Shown here one piece after another: positions 1 through 8,922 of a stretch of 64,000 nucleotides of DNA (position 1 is its first letter; the number at the start of each line of letters is the position of its first letter). The translations under genes were made by a program, and so were the position numbers. The DNA is from Buttiauxella sp. B2 (GTDB taxonomy: Bacteria; Pseudomonadota; Gammaproteobacteria; Enterobacterales; Enterobacteriaceae), in the NCBI RefSeq assembly GCF_006376615.1, contig NZ_VEXQ01000011.1, positions 62,001 to 126,000 of the forward strand. The letters run 5' to 3'. A model generated the notes under the pieces. The model was not told where the DNA came from. It saw nothing but the letters and a program-made list of their open reading frames with translations, and searched no databases.

Positions 1-10
1 CTTATGGGTT

Positions 11-940
11 TTACCCCGGCACACGCTCGCGGCAAACTTTCATCACCAGTTGCCGTAACCAGCGATGTGCCGGGTCAACTTCCGAGCGAGGATGCCACAT
101 CAACGACACTGTAATTTCATTGGTTTTTACCGGCAGCTCAAAAACATGGAGCCTGGCCTCACCAGAATTCCCATTCATACCCGGCTGATTTAACAGGAAA
201 GTTCCTGGCACCAACGCCACCAAATCGGACGCCTGAGCCACTGCCAATGCAGCAGGAAAACCGGGCACCATCGCCGCAATCTTGCGGGTTAGATTAAGTT
301 CTGACAGCAACACATCAACCGGGCCGGTGCCTCGTTCATGACGGGATACCACCACATGCCCTAACGCGGCATATTTCTCAGGGGTAATTTCCCCGTCTTG
401 CTCCAATGAATGGCCTTTTCTGACCACACCGACGAACCTGTCTCGGTAAAGCGCCGTTAACCGTATTTCTGGCCCCATTTCCCCAAGAACACCCACCTCA
501 AGATCAATCAAGCCTTCACGTAAATACTTCGCGGTTTTCTCCGGTTTTGGCATAAAACGCAGTTGTACCAAAGGCGCGACGACAGCAACGGCGGCAATCA
601 GCGCTGCACCGAAGATTTCGATAAACCCGGCGTTAGTTCGCAGGGTAAAACTGCGTTCAAGTGTCGCAAGATTCAGTGCATGTGAAGAAGGACGAAGAAT
701 GGCCCGAGCTTCAAAGGCCGCATTTTGCGCCCGCTCACGGATTTCCTCGGCATACGGTGTCAGCACCATATTACGCCCTGCCCGCACCAATAGCGGGTCG
801 CCAACCGTGGCGCGAAGGCGGCTTAGTGTCCGGCTCATCGCCGAAGCACTTAGCCCCAGGCGATGGGCAGCACCAACCACACTTCCTTCGGCAAGAAGCA
901 CATCAAGCGCAATGAGTAAGTTCAGATCGGGTTCAGTCAT
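11..940 (-). CDS. LysR-family transcriptional regulator
   Basis: This is a LysR-type regulator of about 309 residues, a normal length. The N-terminal winged helix-turn-helix spans roughly residues 1-65 (opening MTEPDLNLLIALD, with a recognition-helix segment around LSASAMSRTLSRLR). A type-2 periplasmic-binding-like effector domain follows from about residue 90. The start at 940 gives the usual LysR N-terminus; an in-frame ATG at 988 would add 16 residues. Neither has a clear Shine-Dalgarno sequence. It is transcribed divergently from the efflux gene at 1075, the classic arrangement for a LysR regulator and its target. The inducer cannot be told from sequence. Confidence 0.85.
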   Translation of the reverse strand: MTEPDLNLLIALDVLLAEGSVVGAAHRLGLSASAMSRTLSRLRATVGDPLLVRAGRNMVLTPYAEEIRERAQNAAFEARAILRPSSHALNLATLERSFTLRTNAGFIEIFGAALIAAVAVVAPLVQLRFMPKPEKTAKYLREGLIDLEVGVLGEMGPEIRLTALYRDRFVGVVRKGHSLEQDGEITPEKYAALGHVVVSRHERGTGPVDVLLSELNLTRKIAAMVPGFPAALAVAQASDLVALVPGTFLLNQPGMNGNSGEARLHVFELPVKTNEITVSLMWHPRSEVDPAHRWLRQLVMKVCRERVPG

Positions 941-1074
941 ACGGCATAGTAGCTTGCTCTTTAAAATCAGAGAAGGCGTTTCATGCATGTTATTAATGCA
1001 AATGCTGCGTCTTCCGCCACATCTCCAGCCCAGCTATATTTCTGGCACCCACCAGCGAAAAAGAGTTTGAACAG

Positions 1075-2469
1075 ATGGCACTATTTTCCGATAAGCCAGG
1101 CGATGAAGGATTACCGGGCCGCGAGCGCGGTTTAGCGATGGCAGCAGTCATGACAATGACAACAATGGCCGTGTTCGATGGCTCGATGATAAACATAGCA
1201 TTACCCCAAATCGCACGTTCGCTTGATGCCTCAGTGGGTGCCACCGTCTGGGTTTCAAATGGTTATCTGCTCTCTGCGGCGATGACACTTGCGATATTTG
1301 CCGCACTTTCCAGCCGCATCGGATTCCGTTCAATTTTCACCTTTGGCCTCAGCGTTTTCACACTGGCCTCCGTAGGCTGTGCGCTTTCAACATCGCTGGA
1401 TATGCTCATTATCATGCGTGTGTTGCAAGGCATTGGCGGCGCCGCCACATTGAGCATTGGCCCGGCAATCTTGCGCTCAGTTTTCCCCAACCGCCTGCTG
1501 GGGCGAATACTCGGGCTGAACGCATTGCTGATTGGCTCAAGCACCGCTATCGCCCCCATTCTTGGTGGAACAATACTCTCAACGATGAGCTGGCAATGGC
1601 TGTTTGCGATTAATATTCCGCTGGGCATTATTGCGGTTACCCTTACGCTGCGTGTTATCCCTGATAACCCAGCGTTAAAACGTGAACCATTCGATTTTGC
1701 AGGAGCCTTGTTATCTGCCATCGCCTTAGGTGCGCTGATCATGGCCGCTGATGCCTTTACCCATCCTGGCAACGGCGACCTGGCCACGGCGATAATTTAC
1801 GCCAGCACCGCCATTATCACGGGCATGGCTTTCGTCTGGGTTCAACGACGTGTGACGAAACCTTTACTGCCTCTCGACATCTTCGCTTCTTCGCGGTTTT
1901 CACTGGCAGCACTCACGTCACTGGCCTCTTTTGTCAGCCAGGGCATCACCTTCATCGCCTTACCGTTCCTGTTTCAAAGCGTATACGGCTACAGCGCACT
2001 GGTTTCAGCATTGCTTTTCACTCCGTGGCCGATAGGCATTATTTTGGCCGCACCGCATGCCGGGCGCCTCGCTGACCGCTATTCTGCGGCGATAATTTCT
2101 ACGATTGGATTGTGCATCTTCGCCATTGGTCTGGCATTGCTGGCGATGCTGCCAGAGCATGCGCAGGCCTGGGATATTTGCCTTCGTAGCTTGCTGTGCG
2201 GCATTGGTTTTGGCTGCTTTCAAAGCCCGAATAATAGAGAGATGTTGTCGAATGCCTCGCGGGAAAACAGCGGATATGCTTCAGGTGTGTTGGCAATCAT
2301 GCGCACCTTTGGGCAATGCCTGGGTGCCGCGTTTGTCGGTGTAATGATGTCGATTTATGCGCAGAACAGCGCAGTGCATTTAAGCTTGTGGATGGCGGTT
2401 ATCGCTACGGTTTTAGCGATTATCCTCAGCGTTAGTCGCTTGCGGGGGTATAAATTGTCAGAAGTGTAG
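1075..2469 (+). CDS. MFS efflux transporter, DHA2 (EmrB/QacA-like) type
   Basis: This is a 464-residue, very hydrophobic membrane protein with about 14 predicted helices. The short cytoplasmic N-terminus leads into a first helix carrying an FDGSMINIALPQIARSL segment, typical of DHA2 drug:proton antiporters. A motif-C-like region, ILGLNALLIGSSTAIAPILGG, lies near residues 145-165. Family members export dyes, quaternary ammonium compounds or antibiotics using the proton gradient. No membrane-fusion partner is adjacent, so it probably works alone in the inner membrane. Regulation by the divergent LysR gene is inferred from layout. The substrate is unknown. Confidence 0.85.
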   Translation: MALFSDKPGDEGLPGRERGLAMAAVMTMTTMAVFDGSMINIALPQIARSLDASVGATVWVSNGYLLSAAMTLAIFAALSSRIGFRSIFTFGLSVFTLASVGCALSTSLDMLIIMRVLQGIGGAATLSIGPAILRSVFPNRLLGRILGLNALLIGSSTAIAPILGGTILSTMSWQWLFAINIPLGIIAVTLTLRVIPDNPALKREPFDFAGALLSAIALGALIMAADAFTHPGNGDLATAIIYASTAIITGMAFVWVQRRVTKPLLPLDIFASSRFSLAALTSLASFVSQGITFIALPFLFQSVYGYSALVSALLFTPWPIGIILAAPHAGRLADRYSAAIISTIGLCIFAIGLALLAMLPEHAQAWDICLRSLLCGIGFGCFQSPNNREMLSNASRENSGYASGVLAIMRTFGQCLGAAFVGVMMSIYAQNSAVHLSLWMAVIATVLAIILSVSRLRGYKLSEV

Positions 2470-2492
2470 TTGCCAGAAATAAAGTGAGAAAA

Positions 2493-2523
2493 TGGCCAAC
2501 GATGTGTTTAGCGTTGGCCTTTA
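2493..2523 (+). terminator. Probable terminator after the MFS gene
   Basis: An 8-bp inverted repeat (GGCCAACG at 2494-2501, CGTTGGCC at 2512-2519) is followed by a short T stretch. It lies between the convergent MFS and agaR genes and could serve either. Confidence 0.55.
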
Positions 2524-2532
2524 AGAAATCAG

Positions 2533-3342
2533 TTACTCATCAACCAGCACCACTTCAATCCCACCTTTACGCAACCCATTGAGGCTTTCAGCTGGAATGC
2601 CTGCATCGGTTATAACCATATGAATCCGTTGGGTATCAATAATTTTATGCAGGCTGGACCGGTTAAACTTGCTGGAATCAGTCACGACAATAATACGTTC
2701 TGCGACTTCACACATCCGGCGGTTAAGGCGTGCTTCATCTTCATTGTGGGTGCTAACACCACGTTCAAGATCGATGGCGTCTACGCCAAGAAACAGCATG
2801 TCAAAGTGGTAATTTTGTAACGATTGATCAGCCTGGTCGCCATAGAACGAAAGCGATTGACGTCGCAAATGCCCACCGGTCATCAGCACCTCCACACCTT
2901 CCGCCTCGAGCAGTGCATTCGCTACGTTCAAGCCGTTGGTCATCGCAATCACTTCTTTATGGTTGCGCAGATGGCGAGCAATTTCGTAGGTGGTGGTGCC
3001 GGAGTCCAGAATCACACGGTGACCGGGCTTAATCAGGTCGGCCGCCGCACGTGCAATGCTGCGTTTCAACGACGTATTAAGCGAGCTTTTATCCTCGACC
3101 GTCGGTTCAACCGCCGCCATACCTGAATCACAAACTAATGCCCCGCCGTAAGCACGCACCGCAACACCCTGCTTTTCCAGAAAAGCCAGATCGTTACGAA
3201 TAGTCACCGTCGAAACACCAAAAAATGATGAGAGATCATTAACCTGTACGCTTCCTTGTTGACGAAGGCGCTGAATGATCTGCTCGCGCCTTTCACTTGT
3301 ACCCGTTATACGCTTATCCGTTGCTGCGTCGGTATTATTCAT
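2533..3342 (-). CDS. agaR: Aga operon repressor AgaR (DeoR family)
   Basis: This is a DeoR-family repressor of about 269 residues, matching E. coli AgaR over its whole length. A helix-turn-helix (roughly residues 17-65, with [20 protein letters not shown]) precedes the sugar-phosphate-sensing DeoR C domain (about 80-250), which carries a conserved ILDSGTTT motif. The start at 3342 (MNNTDAAT) has AGGA seven bases upstream and matches E. coli AgaR; an in-frame start at 3357 is less likely. It is divergent from kbaZ and lies beside an array of CTTTCGTTT-type boxes, its probable operators. It is expected to repress the kbaZ and agaS operons and probably its own gene. Confidence 0.95.
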   Translation of the reverse strand: MNNTDAATDKRITGTSERREQIIQRLRQQGSVQVNDLSSFFGVSTVTIRNDLAFLEKQGVAVRAYGGALVCDSGMAAVEPTVEDKSSLNTSLKRSIARAAADLIKPGHRVILDSGTTTYEIARHLRNHKEVIAMTNGLNVANALLEAEGVEVLMTGGHLRRQSLSFYGDQADQSLQNYHFDMLFLGVDAIDLERGVSTHNEDEARLNRRMCEVAERIIVVTDSSKFNRSSLHKIIDTQRIHMVITDAGIPAESLNGLRKGGIEVVLVDE

Positions 3343-3362
3343 AAATGATCCTTTCACAAAGC

Positions 3363-3560
3363 CTTTCGTTTCATTTCACTTCGCCTATTAACACCTTTCC
3401 TTTCACGAAAAGCAAGCCTTTGCATCGCGTACTGCATTCACTGCAACCGTGTCAAATAGCCTTTCATTATGTTTCTTTTGCGAAACAGATCTCAATTCTA
3501 TTATCTTTCGTTTTGTTTTTATAACACTATACACCACTATCAAATGAAACAAATCGAAAG
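3363..3560. promoter_or_regulatory. AgaR-type operator array between agaR and kbaZ
   Basis: At least four related boxes occur: CTTTCGTTTCATTTCACT at 3363-3380, CTTTCATTATGTTTCTTTTG at 3461-3480, CTTTCGTTTTGTTTTTAT at 3505-3522, and an inverted copy at 3541-3560 (CTTTCGATTTGTTTCATTTG on the minus strand). A weaker TTTC-rich element lies near 3394-3408. The pattern fits the T-rich TTTCRTTT-type consensus described for E. coli AgaR. The same boxes recur upstream of agaS, which supports a shared regulator. Exact -10 and -35 elements were not assigned. Confidence 0.75.
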
Positions 3561-3593
3561 ATAAAAACATAACCAACCCATACGGAGAGGAAA

Positions 3594-4886
3594 GTGAAAC
3601 ACTTAACCGCGTTTGTGGCAGACCATAAACAGGATTCACGATGTGGCATTTTTGCCGTTTGTTCTGCTCACCCGTTGGTTCTCGAAGCGGCAATGCGCCA
3701 TGCCCGGGATGCTAAATCACTCTTATTAATAGAAGCGACATCCAACCAGGTTGACCAGCACGGCGGCTACACCGGAATGACACCGGAAGATTTCCGCGGT
3801 TTTGCCGAGCAGATGGCTGATAAACACCACTTCCCGCGCAACCAGTTGATTTTGGGTGGCGACCACCTTGGCCCAAACCGTTGGCAAGCGCTGCCCGCTG
3901 AAGAAGCCATGTGCAATGCTGAAGAACTGATTCGTTGCTATGTCGCCGCTGGTTTTAAAAAAATCCACCTTGATTGCAGCATGTCTTGTGCTGATGACCC
4001 CGTTCCTCTAACCGATGCCATTGTTGCCATGCGTGCGGCAAGGCTTGCGAAAATTGCCGAGCAAACTGCTATTGAGAAGTTCGGTGAATCCGATTTGGTT
4101 TACATTATTGGTACCGAAGTGCCCGTCCCAGGCGGCGCACATGAAACGCTCTCAGAACTTGCGGTCACCACGCCACTGGCTGCAAAAGCAACGCTTGAAG
4201 CCCATCGCCATGCCTTTGAATTACAGGGTTTAAGCGAGCTGTGGCCACGTATTATCGGGCTGGTTGTCCAGCCCGGTGTTGAGTTCGACCACACTCACGT
4301 TATTGATTACCAACCTGAGAAAGCGCTATTCCTCAGCCAGATGATTGAAGCGTTTGACACCATGGTGTTTGAGGCGCACTCCACTGACTACCAAACCCCG
4401 CAAGCATTGCAGCAATTGGTTGCAAACCACTTCGCAATTCTAAAAGTTGGCCCAGCACTCACCTTTGCATTACGCGAAACGCTGTTTTCACTGGCTGCTA
4501 TCGAACGCGAATTACGCCCGGCACATAAATGCTCAGGACTGCGGGAAGTTCTGGAGAGCGTGATGCTTGAACATCCTGACTACTGGAAACATCACTACCA
4601 CGGCAGTGACAGCGACCGTCGTCTGGCTCGCGGATACAGCTATTCAGACCGAGTTCGTTACTACTGGCCGGATCAAGATATTGACGAGGCGTATTCCAAA
4701 CTTGTTAGCAATCTGGCTGATGAATCTATTCCTTTGCCGTTGATTAGCCAGTATCTGCCACTTCAATACGCTAAGGTCCGTGAAGGAAAAATCGCGGCAA
4801 TGCCGCATGAACTGATCATCGACCATATCCAGGATGTGTTGCGTCAGTACCACGCAGCCTGTCAGAGCTATGACTCAAATAACTAA
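3594..4886 (+). CDS. kbaZ: Tagatose-1,6-bisphosphate aldolase non-catalytic subunit KbaZ (AgaZ)
   Basis: The 430-residue protein matches the GatZ/KbaZ family (about 420-430 aa). These proteins stabilise and activate the catalytic class II aldolase KbaY, which splits tagatose 1,6-bisphosphate into dihydroxyacetone phosphate and glyceraldehyde 3-phosphate. Conserved segments include [17 protein letters not shown] near residues 46-62 and [11 protein letters not shown] near 86-96. It is the first gene of the kbaZ-agaVWEFA operon, behind GAGAGGAAAG as ribosome-binding site and downstream of the AgaR boxes. The start at 3594 agrees with E. coli. Confidence 0.95.
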   Translation: MKHLTAFVADHKQDSRCGIFAVCSAHPLVLEAAMRHARDAKSLLLIEATSNQVDQHGGYTGMTPEDFRGFAEQMADKHHFPRNQLILGGDHLGPNRWQALPAEEAMCNAEELIRCYVAAGFKKIHLDCSMSCADDPVPLTDAIVAMRAARLAKIAEQTAIEKFGESDLVYIIGTEVPVPGGAHETLSELAVTTPLAAKATLEAHRHAFELQGLSELWPRIIGLVVQPGVEFDHTHVIDYQPEKALFLSQMIEAFDTMVFEAHSTDYQTPQALQQLVANHFAILKVGPALTFALRETLFSLAAIERELRPAHKCSGLREVLESVMLEHPDYWKHHYHGSDSDRRLARGYSYSDRVRYYWPDQDIDEAYSKLVSNLADESIPLPLISQYLPLQYAKVREGKIAAMPHELIIDHIQDVLRQYHAACQSYDSNN

Positions 4887-4908
4887 CATAATGATAATCG
4901 GGGAAAAA

Positions 4909-5382
4909 ATGCCAAATATTGTATTAAGCCGCATTGATGAGCGATTGATCCACGGCCAGGTTGGCGTTCAATGGGTCGGTTTTGCCGGAGCAAATCTCGT
5001 GTTGGTTGCCAACGATGAAGTTGCAGAAGATCCGGTACAGCAAAATCTGATGGAGATGGTTCTGGCTGAAGGGATCGCCGTCCGTTTCTGGTCGCTGCAA
5101 AAAGTTATCGACAATATTCACCGCGCAGCCGACCGCCAGAAAATCCTGCTGGTTTGCAAAAACCCGGATGATTTTCTGACGCTGGTGAAAGGGGAAGTGC
5201 CTGTAACGCGAATTAACGTCGGCAACATGCACTACGCAGAAGGCAAACAACAAATAGCGAAAACCGTCTCTGTAAATGACCAGGATATTGCCGCTTTTAA
5301 TGGCCTACAAAAGGCCGGAGTGGAATGTTTTGTTCAGGGTGTGCCGACGGAATCCGCTCAGGATCTCTATAAACTCCTCTGA
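4909..5382 (+). CDS. agaV: N-acetylgalactosamine PTS enzyme IIB, AgaV
   Basis: This is a 157-residue mannose-family IIB protein, almost identical to E. coli AgaV as I recall it. The phosphorylated histidine is His15 in the RLIHGQVG motif. IIB takes phosphate from AgaF (IIA) and transfers it to GalNAc as the sugar passes the IIC/IID channel. The ATG at 4909 follows a GGGGAAAAA ribosome-binding site and gives the family N-terminus MPNIVLSRIDERL; the longer open frame upstream overlaps kbaZ and is not needed. Confidence 0.95.
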   Translation: MPNIVLSRIDERLIHGQVGVQWVGFAGANLVLVANDEVAEDPVQQNLMEMVLAEGIAVRFWSLQKVIDNIHRAADRQKILLVCKNPDDFLTLVKGEVPVTRINVGNMHYAEGKQQIAKTVSVNDQDIAAFNGLQKAGVECFVQGVPTESAQDLYKLL

Positions 5383-5392
5383 GGAATTTTCT

Positions 5393-6175
5393 ATGGAAAT
5401 TAGCTTATTACAGGCATTAGCGTTGGGTCTTCTGGCCTTTATTGCGGGCCTGGATATGTTCAACGGCCTGACGCATATGCACCGTCCGGTCGTGCTTGGG
5501 CCACTGGTTGGTTTCATTCTTGGCGATCTTCACACTGGGATTCTGACGGGCGGTACGCTGGAGTTAGTCTGGATGGGGCTTGCGCCTCTTGCTGGTGCAC
5601 AGCCACCTAACGTCATCATCGGCACCATTGTTGGCACCACTTTCGCTATCACTACCGGGGTAAAACCTGAAGTTGCCGTCGGCGTTGCTGTGCCGTTTGC
5701 TGTCGCCGTGCAAATGGGGATTACTTTCCTGTTCTCCATTATGTCAGGTGTGATGGCCCGCTGCGACCGCATGGCGGCCAACGCAGATACCGATGGCATT
5801 GAGCGTGTGAATTATCTGGCATTACTGGCGCTCGGCATCTTCTATTTCCTGTGCGCATTCCTGCCCATCTATTTTGGTGCAGAACATGCGAAAACCGCCA
5901 TCGATATGCTACCTGCTCGTCTGATTGACGGTCTGGGTGTCGCAGGCGGAATCATGCCAGCAATTGGTTTTGCCGTGCTGCTGAAAATCATGATGAAGAA
6001 TGTCTACATCCCTTATTTCATTCTCGGCTTTGTGGCTGCCGCCTGGCTGAAACTACCGGTGCTGGCGATTGCCGCTGCCGCGTTAGCAATGGCGCTGATT
6101 GATTTCTTACGCAAAGACCCGGCACCACAACAACCTACACACGTGAAGCAAGAGGAATTTGAAGATGGTATCTAA
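5393..6175 (+). CDS. agaW: N-acetylgalactosamine PTS enzyme IIC, AgaW
   Basis: This 260-residue integral membrane protein is the IIC component of the mannose-type AgaVWEF permease. It opens with MEISLLQALALGLLAFIAG and carries the IIC signature GLTHMHRPVVLGPLVG, followed by several hydrophobic helices. Together with AgaE it forms the inner-membrane pathway for GalNAc. The ATG at 5393 follows GAGGAATTTT ten bases after the agaV stop. The gene is full length here, whereas E. coli K-12 carries a deletion in this region. Its 3' end overlaps agaE by 11 bp, implying coupled translation. Confidence 0.94.
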   Translation: MEISLLQALALGLLAFIAGLDMFNGLTHMHRPVVLGPLVGFILGDLHTGILTGGTLELVWMGLAPLAGAQPPNVIIGTIVGTTFAITTGVKPEVAVGVAVPFAVAVQMGITFLFSIMSGVMARCDRMAANADTDGIERVNYLALLALGIFYFLCAFLPIYFGAEHAKTAIDMLPARLIDGLGVAGGIMPAIGFAVLLKIMMKNVYIPYFILGFVAAAWLKLPVLAIAAAALAMALIDFLRKDPAPQQPTHVKQEEFEDGI

Positions 6176-7040
6176 CGAACAGACTCTGCAATCCGTCAAT
6201 GTAACGGACACCGATACAGCCGATAAGAATGACAATATTTATGAAGATCAAAGTATTGGTGCGGAACTGACCAAACAAGATATTAACCGGGTAGCCTGGC
6301 GTTCCATGTTGTTACAAGCGTCATTCAACTATGAGCGTATGCAGGCATCTGGCTGGCTCTATGGCTTACTGCCCGCACTGAAAAAGATCCACACCAACAA
6401 AAATGATTTGGCACGAGCCATGAAAGGCCACATGGGGTTCTTCAACACTCACCCTTTCCTCGTGACTTTTGTCATCGGCATTATTCTGGCGATGGAGCGT
6501 TCAAAGCAGGATGTGAACAGCATCCAGAGCACTAAAATTGCTGTGGGTGCACCGCTGGGTGGGATTGGTGACGCCATGTTCTGGCTGACCTTGCTACCTA
6601 TTTGCGGCGGTATCGGGGCAAGTCTGGCACTTCAGGGATCAATTCTCGGTGCGGTGATTTTTATTGTACTGTTCAACGTAGTGCATCTCGGTTTGCGCTT
6701 CGGCCTTGCTCATTACGCTTATCGCATGGGTGTGGCGGCTATCCCGCTTATTAAAGCCAACACTCGCAAAGTGGGCCATGCCGCGTCTATTGTGGGGATG
6801 ACGGTAATTGGTGCGCTGGTTGCGACTTATGTTCGCCTTTCTACCACGCTGGAAATCACCGCGGGTGATGCGGTAGTGAAACTACAAACCGATGTTATCG
6901 ACAAGCTGATGCCAGCATTTTTACCCCTGGTTTATACCCTGTGCATGTACGCACTGGTGCGCCGTGGCTGGAGCCCTCTGCGTCTTATCGGTATCACGGT
7001 TGTGCTGGGTGTTGTCGGGAAGTTTGCCCACTTCCTGTAA
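6165..7040 (+). CDS. agaE: N-acetylgalactosamine PTS enzyme IID, AgaE
   Basis: This 291-residue protein is the IID component of the GalNAc permease. A polar N-terminal extension of about 40 residues precedes the core (ELTKQDINRVAWRSMLLQASFNYERMQ). The GAPLGGIGDAMFW loop and C-terminal helices are typical of the family. The ATG at 6165 lies behind AGAGGA; a TTG at 6159 in the same frame is possible but weaker. It sits between agaW and agaF in the operon. Confidence 0.94.
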   Translation: MVSNEQTLQSVNVTDTDTADKNDNIYEDQSIGAELTKQDINRVAWRSMLLQASFNYERMQASGWLYGLLPALKKIHTNKNDLARAMKGHMGFFNTHPFLVTFVIGIILAMERSKQDVNSIQSTKIAVGAPLGGIGDAMFWLTLLPICGGIGASLALQGSILGAVIFIVLFNVVHLGLRFGLAHYAYRMGVAAIPLIKANTRKVGHAASIVGMTVIGALVATYVRLSTTLEITAGDAVVKLQTDVIDKLMPAFLPLVYTLCMYALVRRGWSPLRLIGITVVLGVVGKFAHFL

Positions 7041-7055
7041 GCGAGAGAAAACAAT

Positions 7056-7490
7056 ATGTTAAGTATTATTCTTAGCGGTCACGGTGGCTTTGCCACCGGG
7101 CTGGAAAAAGCGATGAAGCAGATTCTTGGTGAGCAAGAGCAACTTATCGCCATTGATTTCCCCGAAACGTCTTCAACAGCACTTCTCACCCAACAGTTTG
7201 AAGAAGCAATCGGCGCATTAGATGAAAATGAAGGGCTAGTGTTTTTAACCGATTTACTCGGTGGCACACCGTTCCGCGTGGCATCAACCATGGCATTGCA
7301 GCAGCCTGGCCGCGAAGTTATCACCGGCATTAACCTGCAACTATTGCTGGAGATGGTGCTGGAGCGCGACGGGTTAAGCAGTCAAGAGTTTCGCCTCCAG
7401 GCACTGGAATGTGGCCATCGTGGGTTAACCAGCCTGGTCGATGAAATGGGGCGCTATCGTGAAACTGAGGCAGTCGAGGAAGGAATATGA
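7056..7490 (+). CDS. agaF: N-acetylgalactosamine PTS enzyme IIA, AgaF
   Basis: This 144-residue cytoplasmic protein is a mannose-family IIA domain. The phosphate-accepting histidine is His9 in ILSGHGGFATG, and a later LTDLLGGTPFRVAS segment is also characteristic. It receives phosphate from HPr and passes it to AgaV. The stop codon overlaps the agaA start in an ATGA junction, so the two are probably translationally coupled. Confidence 0.94.
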   Translation: MLSIILSGHGGFATGLEKAMKQILGEQEQLIAIDFPETSSTALLTQQFEEAIGALDENEGLVFLTDLLGGTPFRVASTMALQQPGREVITGINLQLLLEMVLERDGLSSQEFRLQALECGHRGLTSLVDEMGRYRETEAVEEGI

Positions 7491-8620
7491 CTACTCTGTT
7501 ACGAGCCAGGCGTGTGCTCACCGAACACGGCTGGTTAGACGACCATCAGTTACGCATTGATAACGAAACGATTGTCGCCATCGAACCTATTCCTGTGGGA
7601 ATAATGGCGCGAGATGCCGAGCTGTTAAGCCCGGCTTACATTGATATTCATGTTCATGGTGGCGACGGGGTTGACGTGATGGACGACGATCCCGGCGTCC
7701 TCGACAGACTCGCTCTGCACAAAGCTCGTGAAGGTGTAGGTGGTTGGTTGCCTACAACCGTCACCGCACCACTTGCCAACATTGAGCAGGCATTGCGGCG
7801 TATCGCCCAACGTTATTATCACGGCGGGTCGGGTGCCCGCGTGCTGGGAAGCTACCTTGAAGGGCCGTATTTCACGTCTCAAAACAAAGGTGCTCATCCG
7901 CCCGAGTTGTTCCGCGAGCTGAATATTGCCGAGCTAGACAGGCTGATAGAGATATCGCAAAACACTTTACGAGTTGTGGCCCTGGCGCCTGAAAAACCTG
8001 CAGCGCTGGAAACCATTAAGCATCTGAAAAACCGCGATGTACGCGTGATGCTCGGCCATAGCGCGGCAAGCTTCGAACAAACACTTCAGGCAATTGATGC
8101 CGGAGCAGACGGTCTGGTGCATTGCTTTAACGGGATGACGGGCCTACACCACCGCAATCCGGGTATGGTCGGAGCGGGTTTAACCGACAAACGCGCCTGG
8201 CTTGAGCTGATTGCCGATGAGCACCACGTTCATCCTGCTGTCATGAATATTTGTTGTAGCTGCGCTAAGTCCCGGACTCTGCTGATAACTGATGCCATGA
8301 GTGCTGCGGGAATGCCTGACGGCGACTATTCGATTTGCGGATATCAGGTAACAATGCACAACGGGATCGTACGAACGGAAAGCGGTGGGCTTGCCGGAAG
8401 TACCCTAACGCTTGATGCAGCAGTGCGAAATATGGTGAATCACGTTGGAGTCTGCGCGGAAGATGCCATCCATATGGCATCACTACATCCGGCAAAAATG
8501 CTTGGGTTAGACAAAGAGTTAGGCTCGTTAGCCGTGGGAAAACGTGCCAACTTGATTGCGCTAAACTCACAGTTACTGCTTCAAAACATCTGGGTTAATG
8601 GCCAGCCCCCCCCGTTGTAG
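7487..8620 (+). CDS. agaA: N-acetylgalactosamine-6-phosphate deacetylase AgaA
   Basis: The 377-residue amidohydrolase removes acetate from GalNAc 6-phosphate, giving galactosamine 6-phosphate. It belongs to the NagA family. The metal-binding HxH pair is at His55 and His57 (YIDIHVHGGDG), with LGHSAAS near 188 and LITDAMSAAGMPDG near 265-278 as further active-site segments. It is full length, unlike the truncated K-12 gene. NagA is the main alternative by similarity, but the position inside the aga operon settles the assignment. A run of eight C residues sits at 8606-8613, just before the stop. Confidence 0.94.
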   Translation: MTTLLRARRVLTEHGWLDDHQLRIDNETIVAIEPIPVGIMARDAELLSPAYIDIHVHGGDGVDVMDDDPGVLDRLALHKAREGVGGWLPTTVTAPLANIEQALRRIAQRYYHGGSGARVLGSYLEGPYFTSQNKGAHPPELFRELNIAELDRLIEISQNTLRVVALAPEKPAALETIKHLKNRDVRVMLGHSAASFEQTLQAIDAGADGLVHCFNGMTGLHHRNPGMVGAGLTDKRAWLELIADEHHVHPAVMNICCSCAKSRTLLITDAMSAAGMPDGDYSICGYQVTMHNGIVRTESGGLAGSTLTLDAAVRNMVNHVGVCAEDAIHMASLHPAKMLGLDKELGSLAVGKRANLIALNSQLLLQNIWVNGQPPPL

Positions 8621-8622
8621 TT

Positions 8623-8864
8623 CTTTCGTTACACTTCACTTTTGTCTGTCGCCCGCCTGCGGCAGACCTTTCCTTTCCTTTCGATTAACTTCGTACCAGT
8701 AATCCACTTATTAATAAAATTAAATTAAATCAATATGTTGAATGAATGTAACTATTCACTTGATCACATTTTTCGTTTTATTACTTTTCTTACATTGACC
8801 TTTCGTTTTCTTTTCTATAGATTTTATTTAAGCATGAAGTTGAGTAAATGAAACAAAACGAAAG
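8623..8864. promoter_or_regulatory. AgaR-type boxes and hairpin upstream of agaS
   Basis: The 302-bp gap between agaA and agaS contains no gene. It holds repeated CTTTCG boxes: CTTTCGTTACACTTCACT at 8623-8640, CTTTCGATTAACTTCG at 8678-8693, CTTTCGTTTTCTTTTCTA at 8800-8817, and an inverted copy AATGAAACAAAACGAAAG at 8847-8864. A hairpin at 8644-8667 (GTCTGTCGC against GCGGCAGAC) may attenuate or end the upstream operon. The layout implies a second AgaR-controlled promoter for agaS-kbaY, as in E. coli. Confidence 0.7.
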
Positions 8865-8922
8865 ATTGTCCTGTTCTGCTTTGTGCTACTTCCGATGATC
8901 TTGCACTGCTAAGGACTGAGTA

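Noticed and set aside
8745-8772. CRP site upstream of agaS
   Set aside because: Only the TCACA half-site is good; the other half matches two of five bases.
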